Positions 11,554 to 20,075 of a stretch of DNA of 64,000 nucleotides are shown in pieces. The translations under genes and the position numbers were made by a program. This DNA comes from Paragyromitra xinjiangensis (taxonomy: Eukaryota > Ascomycota > Pezizomycetes > Pezizales > Discinaceae), in NCBI GenBank assembly GCA_038503065.1, contig JBCAMK010000018.1:930001-994000 (forward strand), read 5' to 3'. The notes below the pieces were generated by a model. The model was not told where the DNA came from and did not search any database. It worked only from the letters and a program-made list of their open reading frames with translations. Each line of letters begins with the position of its first letter. Within the stretch, counting starts at the first letter, position 1.

Positions 11554-13154
11554 TGTTCCACCATGATGTCTTTTTCAGTTCGGGAGAGGTCTGGGCGTGC
11601 AACACAGGACCTGTCAGTGGCTTTATGTGTTCCACCACAGTTGATGCATTTGGGAGGCATGTGGGCGCAGGAGTCAGTGGCTCTGCAAGTCCCACAGAAG
11701 TGCTTGTTGGTAGCATGTTCGTGTCCACAGTAGGCACAGGCTGGCTTGGAGGAGGGGCATCTCTGGAACTTGTGTCCAAACTTTTGACAGTTAGAACATT
11801 GGTCACCAGGGCGCGCAGTCAAATAGGCTCCGGTCCTGTGTCTTTGGCCGAAGATGAGGATTCCGTTTTTGATCAGTTTGTTGTACATGCTTTTGCTGGT
11901 GATGGCAATCATCACCGAGCTGTGGGACTTTCCATTTCTCTTGTCTGGATGGGTCATGTAGCGAGGAGGTGCTGCCAGTTTGAGATCACTGTTTTGGTAT
12001 TCCAGTTCGTTTTGCAAGTCGCTCATGCCAGTACGATTGTCAGGGTATTCCATGATTGGGACTCCATGGATGGCAACCTTGTGCCAGGACTCCTGTTTGG
12101 AGAGAAAGAGAGCTTTCTCATCGCTTTCCTTCACAACTTTCTCAATGGTGGCCTTGTGCAGGTCAAAGTCAGTGCTGGTGAATCCATTGCGAGTGTAGAG
12201 CAGGAGATTTGCTTTCAGGTTCCAGGAGATTCCTGAGATCTGGAGGCTTTCTGGTGCTTTGGCAGTCAGGAGTTCTTTGTTAATGGTGTTGCGCAGGACA
12301 AGGAGGTTGAGGTTTTCTTCTTTCTGATCACCACTGCGTTGGACAATCATGTTTTTGGTGAGTTCTGGGGTTGGGGTTGTGGGGGTATCAGTGTTGGCCT
12401 TCGCAGGCTTTCCATCTTTCGCCACAGTGGCCCAAGTCTTTGGTGCAGGAGGTGGAGGAGGGGGAGGAGGTGCTGGCGTGTTTTCAGTTGCCTTTCCCTT
12501 TCCCTTGTTCTTCTTGGGTTGTTGGGGAGTGGTGGGGATTGTTGTTGCTGTGATTGCTGGTACTGCTGGAGTTGCTTTCAGGGTGCGGTGGATTGAATCC
12601 ACTTTCCCGATCACAGTGTGGCTCATGGAGCCCAGGGAGGTTGAGATTTGGGTGGTGAGGTTGCTAACCATCATCTTGAGCTCAGCGATTTCCTTGTTCA
12701 GGTGTTCATTCTGTGCCATGAGGTGTTGGTTGACGTCGTTTTGACTCATTGGGAGTGCAAAGTAGCTGGGAGTGCGTTTGGGAGGGGGAGCAGATTGCTG
12801 TTGGTTGCCAAAGGTTCTCTTTGACGGGCCAGCTGCGGATCTGGTCCTGGTCATTGGTTCTGGCTCGTAAGTGAGGTCAATTCCTCCCAAAGTGTTCCTA
12901 AATGATAGAGGATGTGTGGGGGAGTTGCCAGCTGAGGAGAAGAATGGTGGTGGGAGTGTGATCTTGCGAGCAAATGGTGCCGGGAGAGGTTTGGTGGTGG
13001 AGGAAATAGGGTCGCTGCTCATGATGTCTGGAGCATGCTGGCTGACGTTCAGGAATCGGTTTGTGGCCGTTATGGTAGGGCTGGAGGGAGGTGAAGATGG
13101 AGGCACGACGGGAAGTTCCGTATCGTCTTGCATTTCATCCCCGTGGGCCGACAT
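11550..13154 (-). CDS. LINE II copy A ORF1 (gag-like zinc-knuckle protein, 534 aa)
   Basis: Intact ORF1, ATG at 13152-13154. An acidic, Pro/Ser-rich N-terminus is followed by a short coiled-coil-like region (about residues 165-195), a low-complexity stretch with a run of ten prolines (about residue 230), a globular region, and three knuckles at the C-terminus (CSNCQKFGHKFQRC, CAYCGHEHATNKHFC, CINCGGTHKATDRSC). ORF1 proteins of this type bind element RNA. The stop TGA lies inside the ATGA that also starts ORF2. Confidence 0.92.
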   Translation of the reverse strand: MSAHGDEMQDDTELPVVPPSSPPSSPTITATNRFLNVSQHAPDIMSSDPISSTTKPLPAPFARKITLPPPFFSSAGNSPTHPLSFRNTLGGIDLTYEPEPMTRTRSAAGPSKRTFGNQQQSAPPPKRTPSYFALPMSQNDVNQHLMAQNEHLNKEIAELKMMVSNLTTQISTSLGSMSHTVIGKVDSIHRTLKATPAVPAITATTIPTTPQQPKKNKGKGKATENTPAPPPPPPPPAPKTWATVAKDGKPAKANTDTPTTPTPELTKNMIVQRSGDQKEENLNLLVLRNTINKELLTAKAPESLQISGISWNLKANLLLYTRNGFTSTDFDLHKATIEKVVKESDEKALFLSKQESWHKVAIHGVPIMEYPDNRTGMSDLQNELEYQNSDLKLAAPPRYMTHPDKRNGKSHSSVMIAITSKSMYNKLIKNGILIFGQRHRTGAYLTARPGDQCSNCQKFGHKFQRCPSSKPACAYCGHEHATNKHFCGTCRATDSCAHMPPKCINCGGTHKATDRSCVARPDLSRTEKDIMVEQ

Positions 13155-13702
13155 GGTTCCGGAAATTTTCGGAAATTTTCGTGTAACGGATACTAAAAAT
13201 AAATTGCCGAGACAAAAGTTGATTGGACGTTGAAGACCAGAGGCTGATTGGGTTCCACCGATGGAATGTTCCAGAAGGTAGCAGGTGATGTGCTGTCAGT
13301 CAGAATTGCAATATTCCGAGATTTCTGGCGATTTTGGGCGATAAAATGAGTACTACTCGGGCGCCTGTGGGCCGATTTGGCTGAAACTAAAAATCCTGGG
13401 CCGTAGTATGTAGGCGGCGTGGATGTGCAAGTTTCAAGTCAATCGGACAAGAACTGGTTGACTGGCGACGATTTTGAGGGGGGGCTCGGCGGGTTTTTTG
13501 GTGGGGTGAGCCCCAAAGAGGGGAAATGAAGGGGAAAATCACAACAACTTCTGCAATAGAAGAGATGGATTTCCCAGGAGGTGTAGAAGGGGGTAAAAGG
13601 GGGCGCTGATTCCGAATATGAAGTCGGTTTGATGATATCTCTGTTGGTTGTGGAGTTATTTTCGAAAATTCGTCCTGGTAGAATGGTTGTCGCTTGAGGT
13701 GT
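13155..13702 (-). other. 5' UTR of LINE II copy A
   Basis: About 545 bp with no supported ORF, matching 17010-17548 of copy B base for base over most of its length. It carries GCAGAAGTTGTTG, also seen in the LINE III leader, and ends with GAAAATTTCCGAAAATTTCC just before the ORF1 start. It probably contains the internal promoter expected of such LINEs (inference). Confidence 0.65.
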
Positions 13703-13716
13703 CCTATTGCCGTGGT
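13703..13716. repeat. 14-bp TSD, right copy, of LINE II copy A
   Basis: Second copy of CCTATTGCCGTGGT, perfect match to 7112-7125. Confidence 0.93.
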
Positions 13717-14016
13717 GATGATGATGGAGATGGCGTTGTTGAAGAAGGAGGTTGAGATGCGTGGGTTGAGGTTCATGTTTGCATTGATGTAGGTGACGCA
13801 TTTGGGATTCTGGTTTGTTGGTGAAAAGCGATGAAAGTTTGTGATGTTTGGCGGTAGGCCCTGGGCTTCTGACCATGGGTCTTGTAATGCGAGTATGGCA
13901 AGTTGAGTGTCAATGTTTGCGTGATGGAGTGCTGAGAGAGTGGAGGCCTTTCCTTTAGCGCAATTCAGTTGTTGCACTTGGGCTATGCCTGTAAATTGTG
14001 TTGTGTGTTTAATCAT
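13703..14016 (-). CDS. LINE I beta ORF2, 5' segment (endonuclease N-terminus)
   Basis: First 104 codons of beta ORF2, from the ATG at 14014-14016. The ATG lies in ATGATTAA, whose TAA (14009-14011) stops ORF1. It encodes the start of the APE endonuclease (QLNCAKGK, LALQDPWSE, HRFSPT). The reading frame continues past the insertion point only into copy A leader sequence. The true continuation is at 7111-3733. Confidence 0.9.
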
Positions 14017-15442
14017 TACGGTTGTTCAGTTTTTGTGCGCGTTGAGCAAGGTAGAGTGCTCTGGTCTTCATTTTCTCTGGGCAGTCGATGGCGGTGTGTT
14101 GATTGGTGTTGCAGCAGGCGCATCTGAGTGGCATGTGTGTGCATCTGGCGCCTCCTTTGCATGTGATTTGGTCGCATTTATGGTCTTTGGTGTGGTGGGC
14201 AAGTGCGCAGATGGCACAGGCGACTTCTTGCTTGCAGGTGGCGTCGTGGTGTCCAAGTTTTTGACAGTTGCGGCATTGAGTGGTGGGGTTGATTGGATGG
14301 TATTCGCGGATTTTGCAGGTGGCGTTGAGGATGTTGAGGTAGGTGAAGCCTAGGGTCTTGAGGGTGTGTTTGGCTGGCAGAGCGATGACAATGGAGGAGG
14401 CTTTTTTGCCAACGCGTTTTTCCTCCGTAGATAGCCATCTCGGGGCTTGGGCCAGTTGTACGTCAGGTAGGGCGGCTTGAAGGGCATTGGTGATGGTAGT
14501 GGGTGTAACGGGTTCAAGGTTGAAGTTGAGGGCGACAGCGTCGATGATAAACTTGGACCATCTGCTGTTGATTCTGATGTTGGTGATTGGAATCTTGAGG
14601 AGATTGCAAGCTGAGGTGATTTCATGTTCGTATTGTTCAATGAATTTGTCAGCGGCTTCGTTGGGTTTGGTGGTGAGGATGAGATTGTCATTGTTGGTTT
14701 TGCGAACGGCCAGGATGCATGTGTTAACAGTTCCTAGACGATTTTTGATGGCATTGAGTATGGAATCTGGGGTGGCTGAGGTGGGAAGGGGTTCGGTAAG
14801 TTCAATTATGATTTTTCTTTTGTCGGTGGTGAAATCGGGCTTGTGTAGTGGTTGTATTTTTGGGGTTTTGCGGTTGATGACGGTGGTGAAGTTGGCTTCG
14901 CCAGGTGCTGTTGTGGCTTTGCTGGCATAGGTTTCCTGTGCTTTGTTGTTGGAGTTGGAAGGTTTGCTGGTGTTTGTGGTGGGAGGTTTGTTGTTTGCGG
15001 CAGGGGTGTTGGCTTTTGCACTTTGGTTGGTTTGGAGATGTAGAAGCCTGGCATCTAGTGAGCGTACAGTGTTTTGGAGGGAGATGTTTTGGGCTTTGAT
15101 TTCGGCAAGTTTGGAGGTGGTGTTGGTGTTTTGAATGTTGTTGAATTTGATTTGTGCTAGGAGAGTGTCCATTTGTCTTTCAAATTTGTCTTTCATTGAG
15201 TTGAGTTGGCTCTGAATGAACCAGGCAAGATAGTTGGTGGAGGTGGAATTGGTCATGTTTGCCATTTCTTCGGCGGGGATTTGGGTGAAGTTGAGGTTGG
15301 AATTAAATTCCTGACCTCCGACGCTTTCATCATCGTCATGTTCGCTAGAGGGGCTGCTGTGGTTGGAGGCAGGTTTGTCTTCCATTGGAAGGTCTGCGGG
15401 GTCGAAAGCAGAGAGGGCAGTGCTGCCTTCAGGTGCAGACAT
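14009..15442 (-). CDS. LINE I beta ORF1 (gag-like zinc-knuckle protein, 477 aa)
   Basis: Complete ORF1 with ATG at 15440-15442. N-terminal acidic segment (EHDDDESVGGQE, about residue 33), then NYLAWFIQSQLNSMKDKFE and a coiled coil (residues about 75-150, heptads in KLAEIKAQNISLQNTVRSLD), a Thr/Asn-rich linker, a globular middle region, and three C-terminal knuckles (CRNCQKLGHHDATC, CAICALAHHTKDHKC, and a third around CACCNTNQHTAIDC). No lesion. It serves as the undamaged reference for alpha. The RNA-binding and particle-forming role is inferred from the family. Confidence 0.93.
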   Translation of the reverse strand: MSAPEGSTALSAFDPADLPMEDKPASNHSSPSSEHDDDESVGGQEFNSNLNFTQIPAEEMANMTNSTSTNYLAWFIQSQLNSMKDKFERQMDTLLAQIKFNNIQNTNTTSKLAEIKAQNISLQNTVRSLDARLLHLQTNQSAKANTPAANNKPPTTNTSKPSNSNNKAQETYASKATTAPGEANFTTVINRKTPKIQPLHKPDFTTDKRKIIIELTEPLPTSATPDSILNAIKNRLGTVNTCILAVRKTNNDNLILTTKPNEAADKFIEQYEHEITSACNLLKIPITNIRINSRWSKFIIDAVALNFNLEPVTPTTITNALQAALPDVQLAQAPRWLSTEEKRVGKKASSIVIALPAKHTLKTLGFTYLNILNATCKIREYHPINPTTQCRNCQKLGHHDATCKQEVACAICALAHHTKDHKCDQITCKGGARCTHMPLRCACCNTNQHTAIDCPEKMKTRALYLAQRAQKLNNRND

Positions 15443-15788
15443 GTTGGAAGTTCGGGTGAGGTGGGGGGAGAGATGGCTGGAGGTGCGTTTGCGCTCAGCA
15501 AGGGGTGTGGGTGTGATGGGTGCCCAAACAAGTCGGACAGGAGTTGCAGGTGGTGATGGCGATACTCTGGGAGGAGTATTGGGAGCCAGGTTGATGGGGG
15601 AGCGATGGGAGTGATGAGTTCCCAGAAGCGAGATGGGGTGTGATGATAAACGAGGCCAAAGAGATAAAGACTTTTTGGTTTCGTGAGATTCTGGGAGAGG
15701 TGGTTTGTGGTGTTGAGTTTGCGGTCGGAGATGATGGAAGGAAGAGTAGAAGCGAGGTGGGCGGTCGCTTATTATATACTGCCTCTAG
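15443..15788 (-). other. 5' UTR of LINE I beta
   Basis: Aligns with the alpha leader (3187-3530). It ends with AGAGGCAGTATATAATAAGCG on the element strand, a TATA-like string at the extreme 5' end. No other coding signal is seen. Confidence 0.6.
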
Positions 15789-16090
15789 TATGCATAGTAG
15801 ATCAGGGCCGGACTGATGGGACTGTAGGAGCCTGCATCGGTGGGGTTGCTCCCAGATGCAGAGAGCTACCGCATCCCACTGATCTGGTTGATACAGAGGA
15901 ACCGCATGTGCGTAAGCTGACGAGCTGACGACACAAAGACGGCTGCATCTACCACTCTGAGGAAGTGGTAGAGTTCTGAATCAATCTGTGCAGTATGCAT
16001 CAGCGAAAGCTGATAGGCAACGCACTGGCAGCGCTATCTACTGGTAATACACATGCCCCGACATCGCTGATTGAAATAGCCAAAAACACC
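15789..16090. repeat. Hairpin-rich repeat next to LINE I beta
   Basis: No ORF. Its first ~90 bp recur at 47297-47400 with scattered differences. Several perfect short stems are visible: AGATCAG with CTGATCT enclosing about 70 nt; TGCATC with GATGCA; CTACCACT with AGTGGTAG around a 7-nt loop; and ATCAGC-GAAA-GCTGAT, a GNRA tetraloop hairpin. It could be part of an unrecognised LTR or a small structured RNA. I cannot name it. Confidence 0.5.
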
Positions 16091-17009
16091 AAATTCTGCG
16101 TTGCAACCGCGTTACACACAGCAAAAAGTCTTTAACTTTACTGCTTCCTTTCTCACCACTTTTACCCCGCTTCAGGAAATTTACCTCCTCCTGCATCGGA
16201 GTCATCACTCTGGATCCCCAAACTCCCCCCAGGAGATCCCCCTCACCCATCGCAACCCCAGTGCACTTTGTCCGCGTTCAAACAACCCCACCAAAGGTTG
16301 CTGGCCGCAAACGAACATCTTCCCATCTCTCCCCTCCTACCCAACGCAAAACAGCCCCAATGTCTCAAGCTGAAGGCTCCACTGCGCTCTCTGCCTTTGA
16401 CGCAGCAGACCTCCCCATGACGGACAAACCACCCTCCCACCACAGCAGCTCCTCTAGCAAGGCCGATGAAGACGAAGAAGACATCGGAGGACAAGACTAC
16501 AACTCTGACATGAACTTCACCCAACTAGCGCCCGAAGAACTTCAAAATCTCAACCACGGCAAAACCACAAACTACCTTGCCTGGCTCATTCAAAGCCAAA
16601 TTGCAGACTTGAAGCTAGACTTCCAACAACAGCTAAGCAGTCTCAAGACACAAATCCAATTCAGCCACAAACAGCATGAATCCTCCCTCACCAAACTCGC
16701 CGATATCAAGGCACAAAACATCAGACTTCAAAACGACGTTCGCACCCTAGACAACAGACTTCATAGCCTGCAAACTGCAAAAACCACACCAACCACCACC
16801 ATCATTCCCACTATTCAGGCCCCCCAACTCACCAACCAGACCAAACCGAAACAAGGAGCTCAAACCTCCTATGCCAACATCACCGCCCCAGCACCAAATG
16901 AACCCTCATTTCAACAAATTCAGAACAAAAAGGGGAAAAAACCAACTCCCCAACCCCTCTACAAGCCGGATTATACCACGGACAAAAGAGAAATCATTCT
17001 GGAACTCAA
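16091..17009 (+). mobile_element. LINE family I relative, copy gamma (5' part only)
   Basis: 5' leader and the first part of ORF1 of a diverged family I element on the plus strand. It stops where LINE II copy B begins at 17010. The rest of gamma is not found after copy B ends near 42863, and copy B has no TSD, so gamma was either truncated beforehand or lost its 3' part in a rearrangement. Confidence 0.75.
16360..17009 (+). pseudogene. LINE I gamma ORF1, truncated
   Basis: ATG at 16360-16362. The protein starts like alpha/beta ORF1 (AEGSTALSAFDAADLPM) and keeps the acidic segment, NYLAWLIQSQ and the coiled coil (KLADIKAQNIRLQNDV), but differs clearly in the rest, so it is a separate subfamily. 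It reaches KPDYTTDKREIILEL and then runs into copy B leader sequence, losing the globular and zinc-knuckle half. Not functional. Confidence 0.85.
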
Positions 17010-17548
17010 GCGACAAGCATTCTACCAGGACGAATTTTCGAAAATAACTCCACAACCAACAGAGATATCATCAAACCGACTTCATATTCGGAATCAGCGC
17101 CCCCTTTTACCCCCTTCTACACCTCCTGGGAAATCCATCTCTTCTATTGCAGAAGTTGTTGTGATTTTCCCCTTCATTTCCCCTCTTTGGGGCTCACCCC
17201 ACCAAAAAACCCGCCGAGCCCCCCCTCAAAATCGTCGCCAGTCAACCAGTTCTTGTCCGATTGACTTGAAACTTGCACATCTACGCCGCCTACATACTAC
17301 AGCCCAGGATTTTTAGTTTCAGCCAAATCGGCCCACAGGCGCCCGAGTAGTACTCATTTTATCGCCGAAAATCGCCAGAAATCTCGGAATATTGCAATTC
17401 TGACTGACAGCACATCACCTGCTACCTTCTGGAACATTCCATCGGTGGAACCCAATCAGCCTCCGGTCTTCAACGTCCAATCAACTTTTGTCTCGGCAAT
17501 TTATTTTTAGTATCCGTTACACGAAAATTTCCGAAAATTTCCGGAACC
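17010..17548 (+). other. 5' UTR of LINE II copy B
   Basis: Matches 13155-13698 in inverse orientation. It begins CTCAAGCGACAAGC at the junction with gamma. No separate gene. Confidence 0.65.
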
Positions 17549-18590
17549 ATGTCGGCCCACGGGGATGAAATGCAAGACGATACGGAACTTCCTGTCGTAC
17601 CTTCATCTTCACCTCCCTCCAACCCTACTGTGACGGCCACCAACCGATTCCTGAACGTCAGCCAGCATGCTCCAGACATCATGAGCAGCGACCCTATTTC
17701 CTCCACCACCAAACCTCTCCCGGCTCCATTTGCTCGCAAGATTACACTCCCACCACCATTCTTCTCCTCAGCTGGCAACTCCCCCACACATCCTCTATCA
17801 TTTAGGAACACTTTGGGAGGAATTGACCTCACCTACGAGCCAGAACCAATGACCAGGACCAGATCCGCAGCTGGCCCGTCAAAGAGAACCTTTGGCAACC
17901 AACAGCAATCTGCTCCCCCTCCCAAACGCACTCCCAGCTACTTTGCACTCCCAATGAGTCAAAACGATGTCAACCAACACCTCATGGCACAGAATGAACA
18001 CCTGAACAAGGAAATCGCTGAGCTCAAGATGATGGTTAGCAACCTCACCACCCAAATCTCAACCTCCCTGGGCTCCATGAGCCACACTGTGATCGGGAAA
18101 GTGGATTCAATCCACCGCACCCTGAAAGCAACTCCTGTCGTACCAGCAATCACAGCAACAACAATCCCCACCGCTCCCCAACAACCCAAGAAGAACAAGG
18201 GAAAGGGAAAGGCAACTGAAAACGCGCCAGGACCTCCTCCCCCTCCTCCACCTCCTGCACCAAAGACTTGGGCCACTGTGGCGAAAGATGGAAAGCCTGT
18301 GAGGGCCAACATTGACACCCCCACAACTCCAACCCCAGAACTCACCAAGAACATGATTGTCCAACGCAGTGGTGATCAGAAAGAAGAAAGCCTCAATCTC
18401 CTTGTCCTGCGCAACACCATCAACAAAGAACTCCTGACTGCCAAAGCACCAGAAAGCTTCCAGATCTCAGGAATCTCCTGGAACCTGAAAGCAAATCTCC
18501 TGCTCTACACTCGCAATGGATTCACCAGCACTGACTTTGACCTGCACAAGGCCACCATTGAGAAAGTTGTGAAGGAAAGCGATGAGAAAG
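17549..18590 (+). CDS. LINE II copy B ORF1, 5' segment
   Basis: First 347 codons of ORF1, colinear with copy A, from ATG 17549-17551. Interrupted in the globular region by gypsy-1. Removing gypsy-1 and one TSD (10311 bp, divisible by 3) restores the frame into 28902-29463, so this ORF1 is broken only by the insertion. Confidence 0.88.
18586..18590. repeat. 5-bp TSD of gypsy-1, left
   Basis: GAAAG, repeated at 28897-28901 at the other end of gypsy-1. Confidence 0.92.
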
Positions 18591-18766
18591 TATCACGATG
18601 ATAATGTGATGTTTTTAGAGAGAAGAAAGATACCGTTCTATTCTAGCTATGAACGGGTATTTATACAGGTAGATATAGCGCTATTACATAAGCGTGGCTT
18701 TATTAGTCATAGCGATAGTCACGCGTTAGTCATGCTAGTCGTCATATCCTATATCGGATCGTGACA
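18591..18766 (-). repeat. Gypsy-1 3' LTR (176 bp)
   Basis: Identical to 28721-28896. On the element strand it begins TGTCACGAT and ends ATCGTGATA, a 9-bp imperfect terminal inverted repeat. Confidence 0.96.
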
Positions 18767-18781
18767 ATCGCCCCTTACTTA
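18767..18781 (-). promoter_or_regulatory. Gypsy-1 polypurine tract
   Basis: Element-strand TTAAGTAAGGGGCGAT lies immediately upstream of the 3' LTR, where plus-strand DNA synthesis is primed in gypsy elements. Position and purine content support the call. Confidence 0.7.
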
Positions 18782-18809
18782 AATGTCGACGTCCCGTCGT
18801 TCCTTCTGC

Positions 18810-20075
18810 TTAGCTATATCTTTTTTCATAGTCCTCCATTAATTCTCTAGCGTTTCCTAGTTTTCCGCTATCCATCCATTCGTCGAATTCGTCCCCCCAT
18901 CCTTTCCATCTTACGAGGTATTGCGTCTTGGGTCGTCGTCCATGACCTGTGGTCCTTTTGTCTATTAGTCGCTCGATTTCGTATTCGTCTTCAGCGTCGT
19001 TGTTGTGAGTATTCTCAATCGGTTCAGGGAAGTCGAGACCTCGGGTCCTTTTATAGGGGTCGGAATCGGGAGCAGGAGCCGGCTCTAGGTGGATGATCGA
19101 GATGACGTCGTGTATCTTGTAGTGGGGAGGTAGTTGTAGCTTGTAGGCTCTAGTTTTGCCGATCGCTTCCAGTATCTTAAACGGGCCGATGCGCTGAGCT
19201 GCTAGTTTCTTCTTCTTGATGGACGGTAGGGTGTAACCAGTCTTCAGTGATATGTAGGCGTAACCAGAGCTAAAGTCTGGTTCATCGTGTCGTCTATTAT
19301 GGTAGTACGTCATGAGCTTTTGAGCGATAGCTATGGCGTCTTTAGCTTCCTGACGTATTACTTCACGGTTCTCTGCGATCTCGGTAGCGGAGGTGTGAGT
19401 ACGTGGTTCGTTGATTAAGTCTAGCGCTGTTCTGGTTCTCATCCCATACAGTATTTCGTTTGGTGATTGTTCTGTAGTTGCGGATGTTGAGTTATTGAAT
19501 ATCGCTTTGACGGTGGGGAGATGTTCTACCCAGTCTTCTTGGCGTCCATCGATGTGGAAGTGGAGGGTGATTTCTAGTGATTGATTAGTCCTTTCTGATT
19601 GGCCATCGCCAGAGGGGTGCCAGGCAGTAGTGTGGATTGTTCTAGTCCCGCCTTTATTGAATAGTTCTTTCCAAAGTCTGGCTATAAATCGTTTATCCTG
19701 ATCGGTGATCAAGGTTCTAGGGAATCCCCAGTGGCAAACGACCTTCTCGTAGAATCTTCGAGCCCAAGCGACTGATCCGTAGTCTTTCCAACCTTCGATA
19801 AATTTGACTGCTTTGGAGAATTTGTCAGTGACTGTCATTATCGAGTCGTACTCTTCCCCTTTTTGGTTGAGCGACGTCCCGTTGTCTTTAGGGCTTAGGT
19901 TAGGGCACCGGCATGGTGGAAGGTCGGTGATTAGGTCAATAGTAAGTGTATTGAAGGGTTCGTTGGGGGAAATGATTGGCTGTAGATTCCCATAGGGCTG
20001 GTGGCGTCGAGGTTTGTTCCGTAGGCAATCAGGGCAGTGATTGATGTACATTTTGGCGTGCTTGCCCATTTTCTT
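18810..20075 (-). pseudogene. Gypsy-1 integrase and chromodomain
   Basis: C-terminal part of the gag-pol frame, separated from the upstream part by a TAG at 20076-20078. The integrase HHCC zinc motif spans that stop (AHEGHQG before, CPDCLRNK after). The catalytic core shows TIDLITDLP, ITDQDKRF and HPSGDGQSERTNQSLE (D, D, E). The C-terminus carries a chromodomain (YEIERLIDKR, TQYLVRWKGWGDEFDEW), which in chromoviruses directs integration to marked chromatin. The stop most simply arose from TGG, since the family has a Trp in this FYW position. Confidence 0.88.

Larger units (their letters stand above)
7126..13702 (-). mobile_element. LINE family II, copy A (full length)
   Basis: Tad-like LINE, 6.6 kb, inserted in beta ORF2. 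The 3' tail is (ATTT)n at 7126-7141. ORF1 is 11550-13154 and ORF2 is 7550-11553. The 5' leader is 13155-13698, beginning CTCAAGCGACAACC on the element strand. Four extra bases (GTGT on plus) separate the 5' end from the TSD. Copy B (17010-42863) is a near-identical second copy and 45773-45915 is a 5' fragment. One frameshift in ORF2 is the only lesion found. Confidence 0.93.
3531..15788 (-). mobile_element. LINE family I, copy beta, split by LINE II copy A
   Basis: Near-complete Tad-like LINE: 5' leader 15443-15788, ORF1 14009-15442, ORF2 in two pieces (13703-14016 and 3733-7111), 3' UTR 3554-3732 and an 8-bp repeat tail at 3531-3553. Copy A is inserted at 7126-13702 with a 14-bp TSD. Removing the insert and one TSD copy (6591 bp, divisible by 3) leaves ORF2 in frame, so beta looks coding-competent apart from the insertion. 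The alpha 5' end follows immediately at 3530. Confidence 0.9.

Noticed and set aside
16261..17316. Single 351-codon gene
   Set aside because: It is a chance fusion of gamma ORF1 with the LINE II leader across the insertion junction at 17010.
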